Shown here: positions 18,120-26,594 of the stretch, piece by piece | Numbering within the stretch: position 1 is the stretch's first letter | How the letters are laid out: every line of letters starts with the position of its first letter | Assembly (NCBI GenBank): GCA_043809745.1 | Contig: JBDROU010000050.1 | Location: 1 to 52,525, forward strand | DNA: 52,525 bases | Reading direction: 5' to 3' | Source: JBDROU01 sp043809745 [NCBI: bacterium] | Lineage (GTDB): Bacteria > Elusimicrobiota > JBDRMW01 | The notes under the pieces: generated by a model | The model's database searches: none | What the model was told of the DNA's origin: nothing | The model's input: only the letters and a program-made list of their open reading frames with translations | Made by a program: the position numbers and the translations under genes

Positions 18120-19055
18120 TTAATTTGACGAATTTTTGTCTCTAACCGGGCGGAAATTTAAGTGGAATATCTTGTTGTTTGTTAACTCATCTAGTGACCC
18201 CATAGTAATAATCCAATAATTTTCAAGATCTTCATAGGAAATCTCTTTTATTCGGTGATTAATTTGGATTCTTCTTTTTTTTAACTCCGCAACTGCCAAC
18301 GGGTTCTTTTTATCTAAGGCCTCGTTAATTAACATAACAATGGCGTCTTTGATAGAATTAGCATCCCTGCTTTTCTCAGCTATCATCCCAAGACTTTGAG
18401 CGCCTATTAATATTTTCTCTCTCAGTAAAATATTTAATACGTTAAACGCGGCAATTCTAAATTTACCGATAGCAAAGTTTGCTCTATCATTCGAAGTGTG
18501 ATTTTCAAAATGAATCCTTGGATTAATCAAAAATTCAGAAAATACATGAGATGTTCCCTCTAATTTTTTCAGAACCATTTTGTTATTCCTACTGCAATAA
18601 GCCCGCCATAAAGAATTGGCTGCATTTGCTTTAGCTATCAAAACGGCGCAAGTATATTTGTTACAAGTGATAATTCTGCAGGCTGTTTCCATGCCGATTT
18701 CACTCTCGCTGTCAACCAATAACGATATAGAAATCATGGCTTCATTGGCAGCCTGTCCGCTGTATAAACTGCTTTCAATCAGCAGATCCGCAATCCCTTC
18801 AAGCTTGGCAATTACTTCAGATTTCTTTTTTAGATCTGATTCTCTAAGATATTGCAACCTGAGATTATGTATTTCTTTGTATGCCATTTTAGACTTTTGC
18901 TTATCCGGAAATAAAGCAATAACTTTTTCAGCTGTACCCGGACCCGCTGGCGGCGCAAGAAATGAGCTCGAGCTTAATAAAGAATGAGAAATTGCAAGAA
19001 GTACAGCAATTAAATAAATATTTAGATTTATTAGTAAACGTTTAATGTGTTCCAT
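18120..19055 (-). CDS. exported LAPP-motif protein, helical, unknown function
   Basis: I do not recognise a known domain. The first ~31 residues form a signal-like segment (basic MEHIKR then a hydrophobic core), followed at residues 32-36 by FLAPP and then AGPG. The remaining ~270 residues look all-helical with charged and hydrophobic heptads, and may contain HEAT-like alpha repeats (alanine-rich helices such as AANEAMISISLLV and FRIAAFNVLNILL). No membrane helix follows, so a periplasmic or surface location is inferred. The start ATG at 19055 is supported by the promoter just upstream (19072-19120). It is divergent from a second LAPP gene at 19192, with 136 bp between them. It belongs to the five-member LAPP set of this window. 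Confidence 0.65.
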   Translation of the reverse strand: MEHIKRLLINLNIYLIAVLLAISHSLLSSSSFLAPPAGPGTAEKVIALFPDKQKSKMAYKEIHNLRLQYLRESDLKKKSEVIAKLEGIADLLIESSLYSGQAANEAMISISLLVDSESEIGMETACRIITCNKYTCAVLIAKANAANSLWRAYCSRNNKMVLKKLEGTSHVFSEFLINPRIHFENHTSNDRANFAIGKFRIAAFNVLNILLREKILIGAQSLGMIAEKSRDANSIKDAIVMLINEALDKKNPLAVAELKKRRIQINHRIKEISYEDLENYWIITMGSLDELTNNKIFHLNFRPVRDKNSSN

Positions 19056-19071
19056 GGGAAGTTATATTTAT

Positions 19072-19120
19072 ATATTATATCAAGTTTGCATCACTCAAGC
19101 ATGTAAATTAATTGTAAATT
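19072..19120 (-). promoter_or_regulatory. LAPP-type promoter (leftward)
   Basis: On the minus strand AATTTACA (19113-19120 and again 19102-19109) is followed by GCTTGA (19095-19100), 17 bp, and TAATAT (19072-19077). The -10 is weaker than in the other copies and the upstream box spacing differs, but the order and 17-bp spacer match. The start codon lies 16 bp further on. Confidence 0.5.
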
Positions 19121-19138
19121 TTAAAATTTCCTTGCCAA

Positions 19139-19183
19139 AATTTACACGAATTTTACTTGAATCTTAATATCAATATATTAAAC
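19139..19183 (+). promoter_or_regulatory. LAPP-type promoter (rightward)
   Basis: AATTTACA (19139-19146), 8 bp, ACTTGA (19155-19160), 17 bp, TTAAAC (19178-19183). The upstream boxes are identical to those at 48461, while the -10 is poor; TATATT at 19174 is an alternative. The ATG at 19192 is only 8 bp beyond, so the mRNA would be almost leaderless. Confidence 0.55.
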
Positions 19184-19191
19184 TTACTAAT

Positions 19192-21108
19192 ATGAAGAGT
19201 TTTATATTGAAAATTATATCAATTATAGTATCAATCAGTATATGTGTTACTTGTTTACCCACTGTTTCGACAAGTAAAATGCTTCTTGCCCCTCCCGGTT
19301 TGAGTCATTGCATTGATTCATATACATTTTCTAATGATAGTAAAATACAAAGTATTATTGAGAAAAACCCAGAGAAAAAATCTTATCAATCAGGGCTGAT
19401 TACTAAATTGCTAAAAGTGAGTAGAAAGAATCGCAATTTTAAACTGTGGGCTTGGTTATTACAGCCAATAATTGCTTTATCAATTGGGCCTATTATCTTT
19501 GGTGCTCTATTTGCATTGTTTCCGATAAGTATCCCCTCATACTTTCTCCATTGGTTTTCTGTATCAATATTTTTTGGGCTGCAGTACGTGTTCCAAAGTA
19601 ACAAGAGACACTTTGATTGGAGTGCTTTTTTCTTTTCGATAGGCACAGGTTCTTTTGGGCCATTGGTAGGCATAAGTAATTTGCCTATTAATCATTCTGT
19701 AGTTTTATTTTTTGTAGGATTAATGACCGTTGCGATACGTGCTATACATGACATTTCTATAACATATGAAGAACATTCATCTATTGACACAAATGGTCGG
19801 AGAAAAGTTTTGAAGTTAATTGGATTAACAGGAGCTTCAATTGTAGGATTGTCCATTGGAATTATCAAGGTTTTAGATTATGTTAGTTTATCATCTGTTA
19901 ATATAGGTGAGTTTCAAAATAAATTTTTTCAGGGTATTGAAAAAGCTAGCCATAGTGATTACTCTAGCATATTCCCATGGTTTGACTATTTAGAAGTCAA
20001 TGAAAAGCGAAAAGATCTTTCTCCCTTTAGACGTTTTTATGGAACACCTGAAAATTTTGCTTTTAAAATAGTTAGGCTCCATGAAATCAAGAAGAGAGAT
20101 CGGAATATAATACCACTAGCGTATTTGCAACAAGTAAAGGCTATTCGCAGATTGCCAGATTCATATCGTCAGACAATTCTTCAAGTGTCCAATAAATATA
20201 ATCGTCCACCTGAGTTGTATGTTTCCGGAATGATCAATGCAGTTGCAAATCAATACACGATAGATCATGCTTTGTTTGTTTTGAAAAAGCGACAATCTCA
20301 ATGGCAGGATTTTATTGAAAGACTCAAGCAAAACTGGCCACAGTGGCTGCTAAATATAACTTTTTCTGCAAAGCTTGTTGATTTATTTGGAGGGATTGTG
20401 TTTGAGGCAAATAATTCAATGGGAGTTTTTCAAATTCGGCCAGCTATGGTAAAAAGATACCTTAATTCTATTAATGGGCTAAAAGTGGATGAAACAACAG
20501 AAAATAAGAAAATATCGATTGCCTTATTGAATCCTATAACAAATATTCATGCATATTCTGCCATATTAGAAAAAGTGTTGACTGAAGTAGAAAACCATAG
20601 ATCTGGTGCTGTTAAAGGGATTATGCCAGATGTTGGAAGCTATTATCGTGAATCACGATCTGAAATGCTCTTTACTGGTGGGGATGTTGATCTTGAAGCT
20701 CTAAAGGCAATTCCTGAAAAAGCAATTATGGGTAGTGAAGATTGGATATTGGGTGTTTATCATTTATTGTATCATATGAAATTTTATTTTCATCCAGATA
20801 CACTAGCTTTGTCAATAGTATCAGGTATTTTTAATGACAAACCGGCACTATTTGATATAAATGATTTAGAAGAAATGTCTCAAAAGAAAGGATGGGAAGA
20901 TGCCTTTGAAAAAGATCTTGATAATTTAATAAGTGCACAGAATGATTCAGATCCATATATTCGCGATGCAGCTGAGGAGACTATACGTATTATACTTTCA
21001 AATGGGAATTTACACATTAATAACATCCTACTAGGACGGTTTAAACAACTTATAAAACAAAGTAGCCGAAATGTCCCAGTTTATAGAACTTGCTTTAGTT
21101 CTCTTTGA
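19192..21108 (+). CDS. exported/membrane LAPP-motif protein with lysozyme-like segment
   Basis: Function unknown. The sequence has four visible parts. Residues 1-30 are a signal-like helix followed by LLAPPG (31-36). Residues ~75-190 contain about four hydrophobic helices. Residues 203-230 read RRKVLKLIGLTGA plus a hydrophobic run, which looks like an internal twin-arginine-type signal or a further membrane anchor. The last ~400 residues are soluble. In that soluble part NRPPELYVSGMI (near 340) and FEANNSMGVFQIRPAM (near 405) are reminiscent of lytic-transglycosylase/lysozyme-fold motifs with a glutamate before an S-x-G-x-x-Q-I-x-P segment. This is only a resemblance. The ATG is set by the LAPP-type promoter ending 8 bp before it. 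Confidence 0.6.
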   Translation: MKSFILKIISIIVSISICVTCLPTVSTSKMLLAPPGLSHCIDSYTFSNDSKIQSIIEKNPEKKSYQSGLITKLLKVSRKNRNFKLWAWLLQPIIALSIGPIIFGALFALFPISIPSYFLHWFSVSIFFGLQYVFQSNKRHFDWSAFFFSIGTGSFGPLVGISNLPINHSVVLFFVGLMTVAIRAIHDISITYEEHSSIDTNGRRKVLKLIGLTGASIVGLSIGIIKVLDYVSLSSVNIGEFQNKFFQGIEKASHSDYSSIFPWFDYLEVNEKRKDLSPFRRFYGTPENFAFKIVRLHEIKKRDRNIIPLAYLQQVKAIRRLPDSYRQTILQVSNKYNRPPELYVSGMINAVANQYTIDHALFVLKKRQSQWQDFIERLKQNWPQWLLNITFSAKLVDLFGGIVFEANNSMGVFQIRPAMVKRYLNSINGLKVDETTENKKISIALLNPITNIHAYSAILEKVLTEVENHRSGAVKGIMPDVGSYYRESRSEMLFTGGDVDLEALKAIPEKAIMGSEDWILGVYHLLYHMKFYFHPDTLALSIVSGIFNDKPALFDINDLEEMSQKKGWEDAFEKDLDNLISAQNDSDPYIRDAAEETIRIILSNGNLHINNILLGRFKQLIKQSSRNVPVYRTCFSSL

Positions 21109-21118
21109 AGCTTTACAA

Positions 21119-21334
21119 CTAGGACTTGCTTGCCATCCACCTTTCAGTATTTAATGATTCAAGCTTAGCTCTAAGTAATGAAATTAGCGGTTCACTGCAA
21201 TTCCCTAATTTGCTGTCTACTGAAATATAATCCCTCATATTAGTCCTATCAGGCCTTATTAAATAACTCCCAATATTTAACCTTGCAAATATTGTTTCAA
21301 GGATATGCTTTTTAAAAACATTCGATATTGTTCC
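21119..21334 (-). pseudogene. possible gene-end fragment of unknown family
   Basis: The 317 bp between two + strand genes contain, on the minus strand, 71 sense codons in frame ending TAG at 21119, with no start codon at its beginning. The translated stretch (for example IFARLNIGSYLIRPDRT and NTERWMASKS) has a normal protein-like composition, but I cannot name a family. It may be the 3' end of a gene removed by an insertion, or chance. Apart from it and the operator repeats the region is featureless. Confidence 0.25.
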
Positions 21335-21348
21335 CTATTTTTATGCTT

Positions 21349-21396
21349 AAATTTGGTCATTATATATTGACCAAATTTGGTCATTATATATTGACT
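21349..21396 (+). promoter_or_regulatory. tandem palindromic operator upstream of AAA ATPase gene
   Basis: Two 24-bp units repeat head to tail (21349-21372 and 21373-21396), each starting AAATTTGGTCATTATATATT and differing only in the last base. Across the junction, ATTTGGTCA (21351-21359) and TGACCAAAT (21368-21376) form a perfect inverted repeat around an AT core. It ends 29 bp before the start codon, the position of an autoregulatory operator. TTGACC/TTGACT within the units could also act as -35 elements. Confidence 0.6.
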
Positions 21397-21425
21397 AAAT
21401 ATTTTACATATGTTAAAGTATTGGT

Positions 21426-22823
21426 ATGTTAGAGGATTTTGAGGTACATAATCAGTTTAGGGAGTCGGTTGTGAGGTATCGAAACCATGATCCTCATCTG
21501 AAGAAACTAACTTTAGCTCCATTGGTATATTATTCCACTCTGCTACAGGAGAAGAATTTCAATCTTCCTGGTATTTTCGTAATTACTGGAGGAAGGCAAG
21601 TAGGAAAAACTACTTTTTTGAAACAATTGATTCTTAGACTTCTTGAGCAAAAAAAGGTGTCGCCAGAGAGCATTTTGTTTCTTTCTGGAGAGCTTATTGA
21701 TTCGCATCACAAATTGCGCTTGATTATTAACCAATTTTCTGAGCAAATGCAAAAGCATCTTTATCTTTTTGTTGATGAAGTTAACTACATTCCAGATTGG
21801 GATAAGTCTTTAAAATTTCTAGCAGATTCAGGCACATTTGAATATATGTCAATTTTTTTGACGGGTTCTGACACGTCAATTATAAAAGCTGCTATGAAGC
21901 GGTTCCCAGGCCGTCGTGGTGCAGCGTCAGTGGTTGACTATTCGTATAATCCTCTTTCATTTACTGAGTTTGTTTGCCTGAAAGATAAAAAGCTATATGC
22001 TGCATGTCACGATATTATTGAAAAGCCATTACTAAGCACAGTCTCAGAGTATGAGAAATATCATGGAAGACTTCTTGTGTTGCTCAATGAGTATTTGATA
22101 CATGGTGGATATCTGCCAGCTATCACGGAATTTGAGAAGCATAAAGTAATTTCGAGATCAGTTACCAATACATATATTCAATGGATTGTAGGTGATATGC
22201 TCAAACATAACAAAGATGAGCACTATGTATGGGAAATTCTGCGAGGCATTAAGAAAACATATCTTAATGGGATTTCGTGGAATACGCTTGGGAAAAGTCT
22301 CTCGATAGAGCATCACAAAACAGTTGCTGATTACTGTTATCTCTTAGAATCGGCCCATGTCATCCACATCCAAGAGATGCTAGTTGAACATAAATTAGTT
22401 GGTGGGCCAAAGAAAAATCGAAAAATATATTTTCGGGATCCTTTTATAGACCATGCTGTTACTGTACATCTAAATCCGAGCGTTACGACTACTGATATAC
22501 AGAAAAAATTATCTGACAATCTGTTTTTATCGTCTTATATTGAGGCTATTATCGTGGACCACTGTAAACGCCGTTTCCCAACATACTATATCCGGGGAAA
22601 TAAAGGAGAAGTTGATGTGGCGGTGGTCATCGGTGACGAGTTCTTTCCTATTGAAGTCAAATGGACAAATACTATGCGCAGCGAGGAACTTAAGCAAATT
22701 CAGCAATACAAAAAAGGAATCATTCTCAGCAAAGGTGCAGAGCAAAAAAAAATGGGGAACAATACTATAATACCTCTGCTGCGTTTCTTGTTATATATTG
22801 ATCACGGAGTATTCGAGTATTAA
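21426..22823 (+). CDS. AAA ATPase with DUF4143 / nuclease-like C-terminus
   Basis: This matches the widespread family of ~400-460-aa P-loop ATPases with a C-terminal DUF4143 region. Walker A is GGRQVGKT (residues 55-62) and Walker B is YLFVDEVNYIPDW (Asp117-Glu118). SIFLTGSD is a sensor-1-like stretch, and the winged-helix linker (ISWNTLGKSLSIEHHKTVADY) follows. The C-terminal segment GEVDVAVVIGDEFFPIEVKW has the D...ExK arrangement of PD-(D/E)XK nucleases. Function is not established; these genes move between genomes often, and defence or toxin-antitoxin-like roles have been proposed for some relatives. A tandem palindromic operator directly upstream suggests tight self-regulation. It sits between LAPP and SGNH genes, consistent with an acquired gene. 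Confidence 0.85.
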   Translation: MLEDFEVHNQFRESVVRYRNHDPHLKKLTLAPLVYYSTLLQEKNFNLPGIFVITGGRQVGKTTFLKQLILRLLEQKKVSPESILFLSGELIDSHHKLRLIINQFSEQMQKHLYLFVDEVNYIPDWDKSLKFLADSGTFEYMSIFLTGSDTSIIKAAMKRFPGRRGAASVVDYSYNPLSFTEFVCLKDKKLYAACHDIIEKPLLSTVSEYEKYHGRLLVLLNEYLIHGGYLPAITEFEKHKVISRSVTNTYIQWIVGDMLKHNKDEHYVWEILRGIKKTYLNGISWNTLGKSLSIEHHKTVADYCYLLESAHVIHIQEMLVEHKLVGGPKKNRKIYFRDPFIDHAVTVHLNPSVTTTDIQKKLSDNLFLSSYIEAIIVDHCKRRFPTYYIRGNKGEVDVAVVIGDEFFPIEVKWTNTMRSEELKQIQQYKKGIILSKGAEQKKMGNNTIIPLLRFLLYIDHGVFEY

Positions 22824-23046
22824 AAATTGGCTGTGTTCTAATGCTCTATTGATCTAAAGTCATACCATTTTTTTGATTTACTAAAAAGAAATAACCAAAT
22901 AAAATGCTGAAGTTAGTGCCATTCGTGCCCCATGTTTTTCTAGATGGACGCTATATGGACACCCTAAAGTTAACATCAATTAGACATAAATTCAATGGAA
23001 AGAAAAGTTGCAGAAGAACTATATCCATCATTTATGGAGTAATATT
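22824..23046. other. convergent intergenic region, nothing assigned
   Basis: This is the gap between the convergent ATPase and SGNH hydrolase genes. An ATGGAAAGAAAAG frame of 15 codons at 22996 is too short to support. No terminator hairpin with a T-tract is clear. Confidence 0.3.
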
Positions 23047-24372
23047 TTATTTTAAATGTTTGACTATTACCTTATATAATTCTTCAGCAGCCAATTCATG
23101 AGATAAACTATTTGGGTGAAGATCTCTGTATGACACTATTAGGTCTTTCGCGGGATAGTGCTTGTATATGTCAAGAAGATCCAGTGATTCGATTCCCATC
23201 TGCTTTAACCCATTTTTTAAATTGTTATGAGCCTCGTTGAATGGGTAGGGATTGAAATTGCTAAACCAAGGGAAAATTAAGAAGATCAGACTGCTGTTTG
23301 CGTCTTTAATCTCCGAATTAAGAACTTCCAGATTATTGAAATAATTATTCCATGGTATTGTATTTGCGGTGTAGGCACTTTGCATATCTACTATTGCACT
23401 ATTTTCTGAGAATAATGAGATTAGTGGATTAAAAAGTCCTGTTAAATATAGGTTATATTTAAGAAACACATATAATTTTGAAATTTTGAGTTTAGGGTTC
23501 ACAGATTCAATATCATTCAGGACATGGCAGATGACCACTAAATCAGGTTTTAATGCATATCCTAAGCGCTCAAAAAAATGTTTTTGATGTACTATAGACC
23601 AGTTTGGAAATGATGCGTTTATCACTTCAGCAGGAAATCTTTTTAAGAGTTTTTCTTCAAGCCTGCTGCTTAATATTTTGTCCTGGTCTACTTTGAATCC
23701 GTAAGCGAAAGAATCTCCGAGTATTAGAATTCTTTTGGCGTTACTCTGATTGTTAATGTCTATTTCAGAACTTCTTAATCCAATCTTATTTTTTCTAACT
23801 TTAGTCGCATACCATCGCCACTGGGAAGCTTCTGACCAAGTATTAGGGCAGAATATCCTAAGCCCCCATTCCGTAAAAGTTAAAAGAGTAAATAATGTTG
23901 TTAATGACAAGAGAGCGCTAAGCGATCTTACTGCAAGTTTATTATTATAGATATTTCTTTTACTGCGACATATGAAAGTGCCTGATAAAAATACCAGGAA
24001 AGAAAAAAACAAAGCAAACAAAGATATGTAGTTGAAAAGTAAATCAATTTGGGAAGTTACTCCCAGTTTAAACAACAATAATATGTTGAGCAATTTTATT
24101 ACAAGCAAGGACGAGGACAATATAAGTCCAAATATATTTATGAAATAAAAACTTGCAAGAAAAAATGATAAAGCGAATAAACCTAAAAAGGCAGTTAATA
24201 TATTAAAATGAGCAGCTACTAGGATTTTGCATATATCAATATTGCTAAACAGCAAATATGGCAGGTTAATAAAAAGGCATAACAAAATTAACACGAGATT
24301 AATTTTGATCAGAGCTGCAAAATAAGGTTTTACCAATGTGTCATTTTTTGGTAAGTTTTTTGTGAGTATCAT
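23047..24372 (-). CDS. membrane-anchored SGNH/GDSL hydrolase
   Basis: The N-terminal ~165 residues contain four to five hydrophobic helices, followed by an SGNH-fold domain. Block I is RILILGDSFAYG with the catalytic serine, block II-like NASFPNWS has a glycine-to-serine change, block III is VICHVLNDIES with the conserved N-D, and block V SYRDLHPNSLSHELAA has the catalytic Asp-x-x-His. Such membrane-tethered SGNH proteins commonly remove or transfer acyl groups on cell-surface sugars. The substrate here is not deducible. The start ATG at 24372 precedes LTKNLPKND. It is convergent with the ATPase gene and divergent from the RAYT gene. It is a stand-alone gene. Confidence 0.8.
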   Translation of the reverse strand: MILTKNLPKNDTLVKPYFAALIKINLVLILLCLFINLPYLLFSNIDICKILVAAHFNILTAFLGLFALSFFLASFYFINIFGLILSSSLLVIKLLNILLLFKLGVTSQIDLLFNYISLFALFFSFLVFLSGTFICRSKRNIYNNKLAVRSLSALLSLTTLFTLLTFTEWGLRIFCPNTWSEASQWRWYATKVRKNKIGLRSSEIDINNQSNAKRILILGDSFAYGFKVDQDKILSSRLEEKLLKRFPAEVINASFPNWSIVHQKHFFERLGYALKPDLVVICHVLNDIESVNPKLKISKLYVFLKYNLYLTGLFNPLISLFSENSAIVDMQSAYTANTIPWNNYFNNLEVLNSEIKDANSSLIFLIFPWFSNFNPYPFNEAHNNLKNGLKQMGIESLDLLDIYKHYPAKDLIVSYRDLHPNSLSHELAAEELYKVIVKHLK

Positions 24373-24482
24373 ATTAAGTAGTATACAAAAATCGGCAGTA
24401 TAATCAAATAAATGCTGTGAGACTGCTATTCCAAGAATTCCACAAATATTTTACTTTGAGAAGATATATTTTGTCGGGCTTA

Positions 24483-24523
24483 GAACATTTGGGTACTGGA
24501 ACATTTGGGTACTGTACCCAAAT
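24483..24523. repeat. palindrome and direct repeat upstream of RAYT gene
   Basis: GAACATTTGGGTACT occurs twice in tandem (24483-24497 and 24499-24513). The second copy forms a perfect 21-bp palindrome, ATTTGGGTAC-T-GTACCCAAAT (24503-24523). A further TTTGGGTACCAAAG lies just after the transposase gene (25148-25160). Such hairpins are candidates for the REP-like substrate of the enzyme encoded between them. Confidence 0.6.
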
Positions 24524-24562
24524 AAGGTTGAATTTAATGTGTATATATGATATTTTATATTA

Positions 24563-25135
24563 ATGCCACAGTTGCCCCGGGAGTTGATCCCAAAACAATA
24601 TTATCATTTCATCACTCGCAGTAATAATCATATTAGGTTGTTTCAAGATCAGGAAGACTTTACTAAATATCTTCGGCTTATAAAATATTATTTTAGGAAA
24701 GGACATATACATTGCATTCACTACTGCTGCATGAATACACATGCCCATTTTGTTGTTTATATGCCGGGATCGGTCCGTCATGTAGGATCAATAATGAAAT
24801 ATATCCAGCTTAAGTACTATCATTACTTTCACAAGAAGTACAATCATGAAGGAATCCTGTGGTGGGGGAGATATCGTAGTGCAATCATAGATACAGAAAA
24901 CTATATGCTTGGATGCGGACTGTATATCGAACATAATCCTGTTAAGGCAGGAATAGTAACACAGCCTGATGAATACCAGTGGTCAAGTTACCGACATTGG
25001 ATCGGAGCAGAAAAAAATGATTTAGTGGTAATAGAGCATCCGCTGCAGGATGTTATAAGGGATTATAAGAATATTGCGGCTGACTATATTGATTCGTATA
25101 TTGAATATGAGCATGGGAAGAAGGGGCGCATGTAA
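24563..25135 (+). CDS. REP-associated tyrosine transposase (RAYT, Y1-type)
   Basis: This single-strand HUH transposase of the IS200-like superfamily is in the REP-associated subgroup. The histidine motif reads NTHAHFVV (His60, His62), the nucleophile is probably Tyr121 in GLYIEHNPVKAG, and YQWSSYRHWIG is the conserved C-terminal motif. The N-terminal LPRELIPKQYYHFITRSNN segment and length (190 aa) fit the family. These enzymes are normally single-copy and do not move themselves; they act on palindromic repeats. Palindromes of GGGTAC type flank the gene on both sides. The ATG at 24563 has no strong ribosome-binding site. It lies between the SGNH gene and tRNA-Ser. Confidence 0.9.
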   Translation: MPQLPRELIPKQYYHFITRSNNHIRLFQDQEDFTKYLRLIKYYFRKGHIHCIHYCCMNTHAHFVVYMPGSVRHVGSIMKYIQLKYYHYFHKKYNHEGILWWGRYRSAIIDTENYMLGCGLYIEHNPVKAGIVTQPDEYQWSSYRHWIGAEKNDLVVIEHPLQDVIRDYKNIAADYIDSYIEYEHGKKGRM

Positions 25136-25184
25136 ACAGAATATTTTTTGGGTACCAAAGTCCGACGCGAGGCAGATAAACCAG

Positions 25185-25213
25185 TTGACAAATTTGGTAA
25201 TATATTAAATAAT
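25185..25213 (+). promoter_or_regulatory. probable tRNA-Ser promoter
   Basis: TTGACA (25185-25190) is followed after 17 bp by AATAAT (25208-25213). Transcription would start about 50 nt before the tRNA. Confidence 0.4.
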
Positions 25214-25269
25214 CAATGCAATATTAAGACGGGAGTAGGCCAAAGCTACTTGCTGAACAATTAATTGAA

Positions 25270-25360
25270 GGAGGGGTCGCCTAGTTGGCTTATGGCGGCG
25301 GTTTGCTAAACCGCTATCCGCTGTAAAGGCGGATCGAGAGTTCGAATCTCTCCCCCTCCG
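25270..25360 (+). tRNA. tRNA-Ser (GCT)
   Basis: The acceptor stem is GGAGGGG/CCCCTCC with discriminator G at 25360. The anticodon stem GCGGT/ACCGC surrounds TTGCTAA, with GCT at 25305-25307. The long variable arm (ATCCGC...GCGGAT) is typical of class II serine tRNAs. The T-arm is GAGAG/CTCTC with a TTCGAAT loop. CCA is not encoded. It reads AGC/AGT codons. Confidence 0.95.
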
Positions 25361-25433
25361 AGTAGAAGGTATATCCCGGGCACATAGTTTACACAATTTG
25401 GTATATTTGTACTAATCTTATAAAACAAATAAA

Positions 25434-26417
25434 ATGAGTAAATTTAACTTACTTTTTATTTCAATTACATTAATTTTCCACTCTGTATGGCTTTTCGCGG
25501 TTGAAGACAAAAATAATTCTTATATTCAAAAGTTCTATGATTCGATAATAATTGAACCGTTTGTTTCGCAGCAGAAGTTGGAATTAAGGTTTGAAAGTAC
25601 TGAAACCGGTTCAACCCAGAGAATTGATTATAAACCCAATATAAAGACTAATGCCGGTTTTTCAGCGAGTTACAAAAGTTTTGGCGGGGCTGTGTCATGG
25701 AATAATGGTGCGACTGCTTTAGATAATACAGTATATGGAAAATCGGATTATATCGATTTTCAGTTTAGTTTTTATGGGAGTAAGTTCGGTATAGATGCGG
25801 TATATCAGAAGTACAAAAAGTTTTATCTTGATGATCCTAAGAAATTCTATTCGCTATGGCAAGCGGCAGATCCGTATCCGCAGCGGGAAGATTTAAGGAT
25901 TGATAAATATTTTACTAATCTGATTTATGTTTTTTCGCATGACAAATTTTCTTTAAGGGCTGCGGTAAATCAGACTGAAAAGCAGTTAAAAAATGCCGGA
26001 TCATTTTTACTAATCACATCTGCTTCTTTTGTAGATATTAAGAGTAATTATTCTTTAATTCCAGCGAGTCATGAAAAATATTTTACTGAAATAGCCGGAT
26101 TTACGGGAGGTGAGTTTATTGGGATTGCATTAGCGCCCGGCTATGCTTATTCGTTTGTCTGGAAGAACTTTTATTTTACTCCTTATATCTTTTTTGGTCC
26201 TAATATTGTTTATCAGCGTTATGAAGTCACGGAAGGTAAAAAAACATCAGTTAGCGGCGGTGCTAAAGGTATACTTAGGTTGGGAACAGGTTATAATGGT
26301 GATAAATTCTTTGCCGGTATTTATTGGAATGTAGATAGTGCAACCAATAAGCAGAAAGAAGTTTCAGTGGGATCAAGCTCGATGGCTTTTAAGATATTTT
26401 GCGGTTCTCGGTTTTAA
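25434..26417 (+). CDS. probable outer-membrane beta-barrel protein
   Basis: The protein (327 aa) begins with a signal peptide (MSKFNLLFISITLIF...LFAVED; cleavage probably after the alanine near residue 23). The rest alternates polar and aromatic/hydrophobic residues in short strands with many Tyr, Phe, Gly and Ser. It ends in ...KIFCGSRF, a terminal phenylalanine as in outer-membrane beta-barrels recognised by BamA. These features point to an 8-12-stranded barrel, but I do not recognise the family. DUF4421-like proteins have similar lengths and could be checked. The gene follows tRNA-Ser and stands alone. The ATG is preceded by an AT-rich region with TATAAA-like sequence and no strong Shine-Dalgarno. 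Confidence 0.6.
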   Translation: MSKFNLLFISITLIFHSVWLFAVEDKNNSYIQKFYDSIIIEPFVSQQKLELRFESTETGSTQRIDYKPNIKTNAGFSASYKSFGGAVSWNNGATALDNTVYGKSDYIDFQFSFYGSKFGIDAVYQKYKKFYLDDPKKFYSLWQAADPYPQREDLRIDKYFTNLIYVFSHDKFSLRAAVNQTEKQLKNAGSFLLITSASFVDIKSNYSLIPASHEKYFTEIAGFTGGEFIGIALAPGYAYSFVWKNFYFTPYIFFGPNIVYQRYEVTEGKKTSVSGGAKGILRLGTGYNGDKFFAGIYWNVDSATNKQKEVSVGSSSMAFKIFCGSRF

Positions 26418-26560
26418 GTTAAGTAGAGTGTTCCTAGCTTATTAAATATTGTAAGTTCCGGTGATCTTTGGGGAATCGGAACAATGACTAATAATAAAAT
26501 TAAGTTTACCTCGTCTTAATTGCTTCTGCTATAAGTCTGAAATTTTAATTAGGCCACCAT

Positions 26561-26584
26561 TTTTCGAGAGAATTCTCGCGAAAA
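26561..26584. repeat. 24-bp palindrome in intergenic region
   Basis: TTTTCGAGAGAATTCTCGCGAAAA is an inverted repeat with one mismatched pair centred on GAGAATTCTC. It lies just upstream of the LAPP-type promoter at 26595 and could be an operator or the terminator-like end of the preceding gene. No T-tract follows. Confidence 0.4.
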
Positions 26585-26594
26585 TAACACATTA

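Noticed and set aside
22904-23101. 65-codon + strand frame with a peptide resembling an IS-associated N-terminus
   Set aside because: It overlaps the end of the SGNH gene, no transposase motif follows and no terminal repeats are found.
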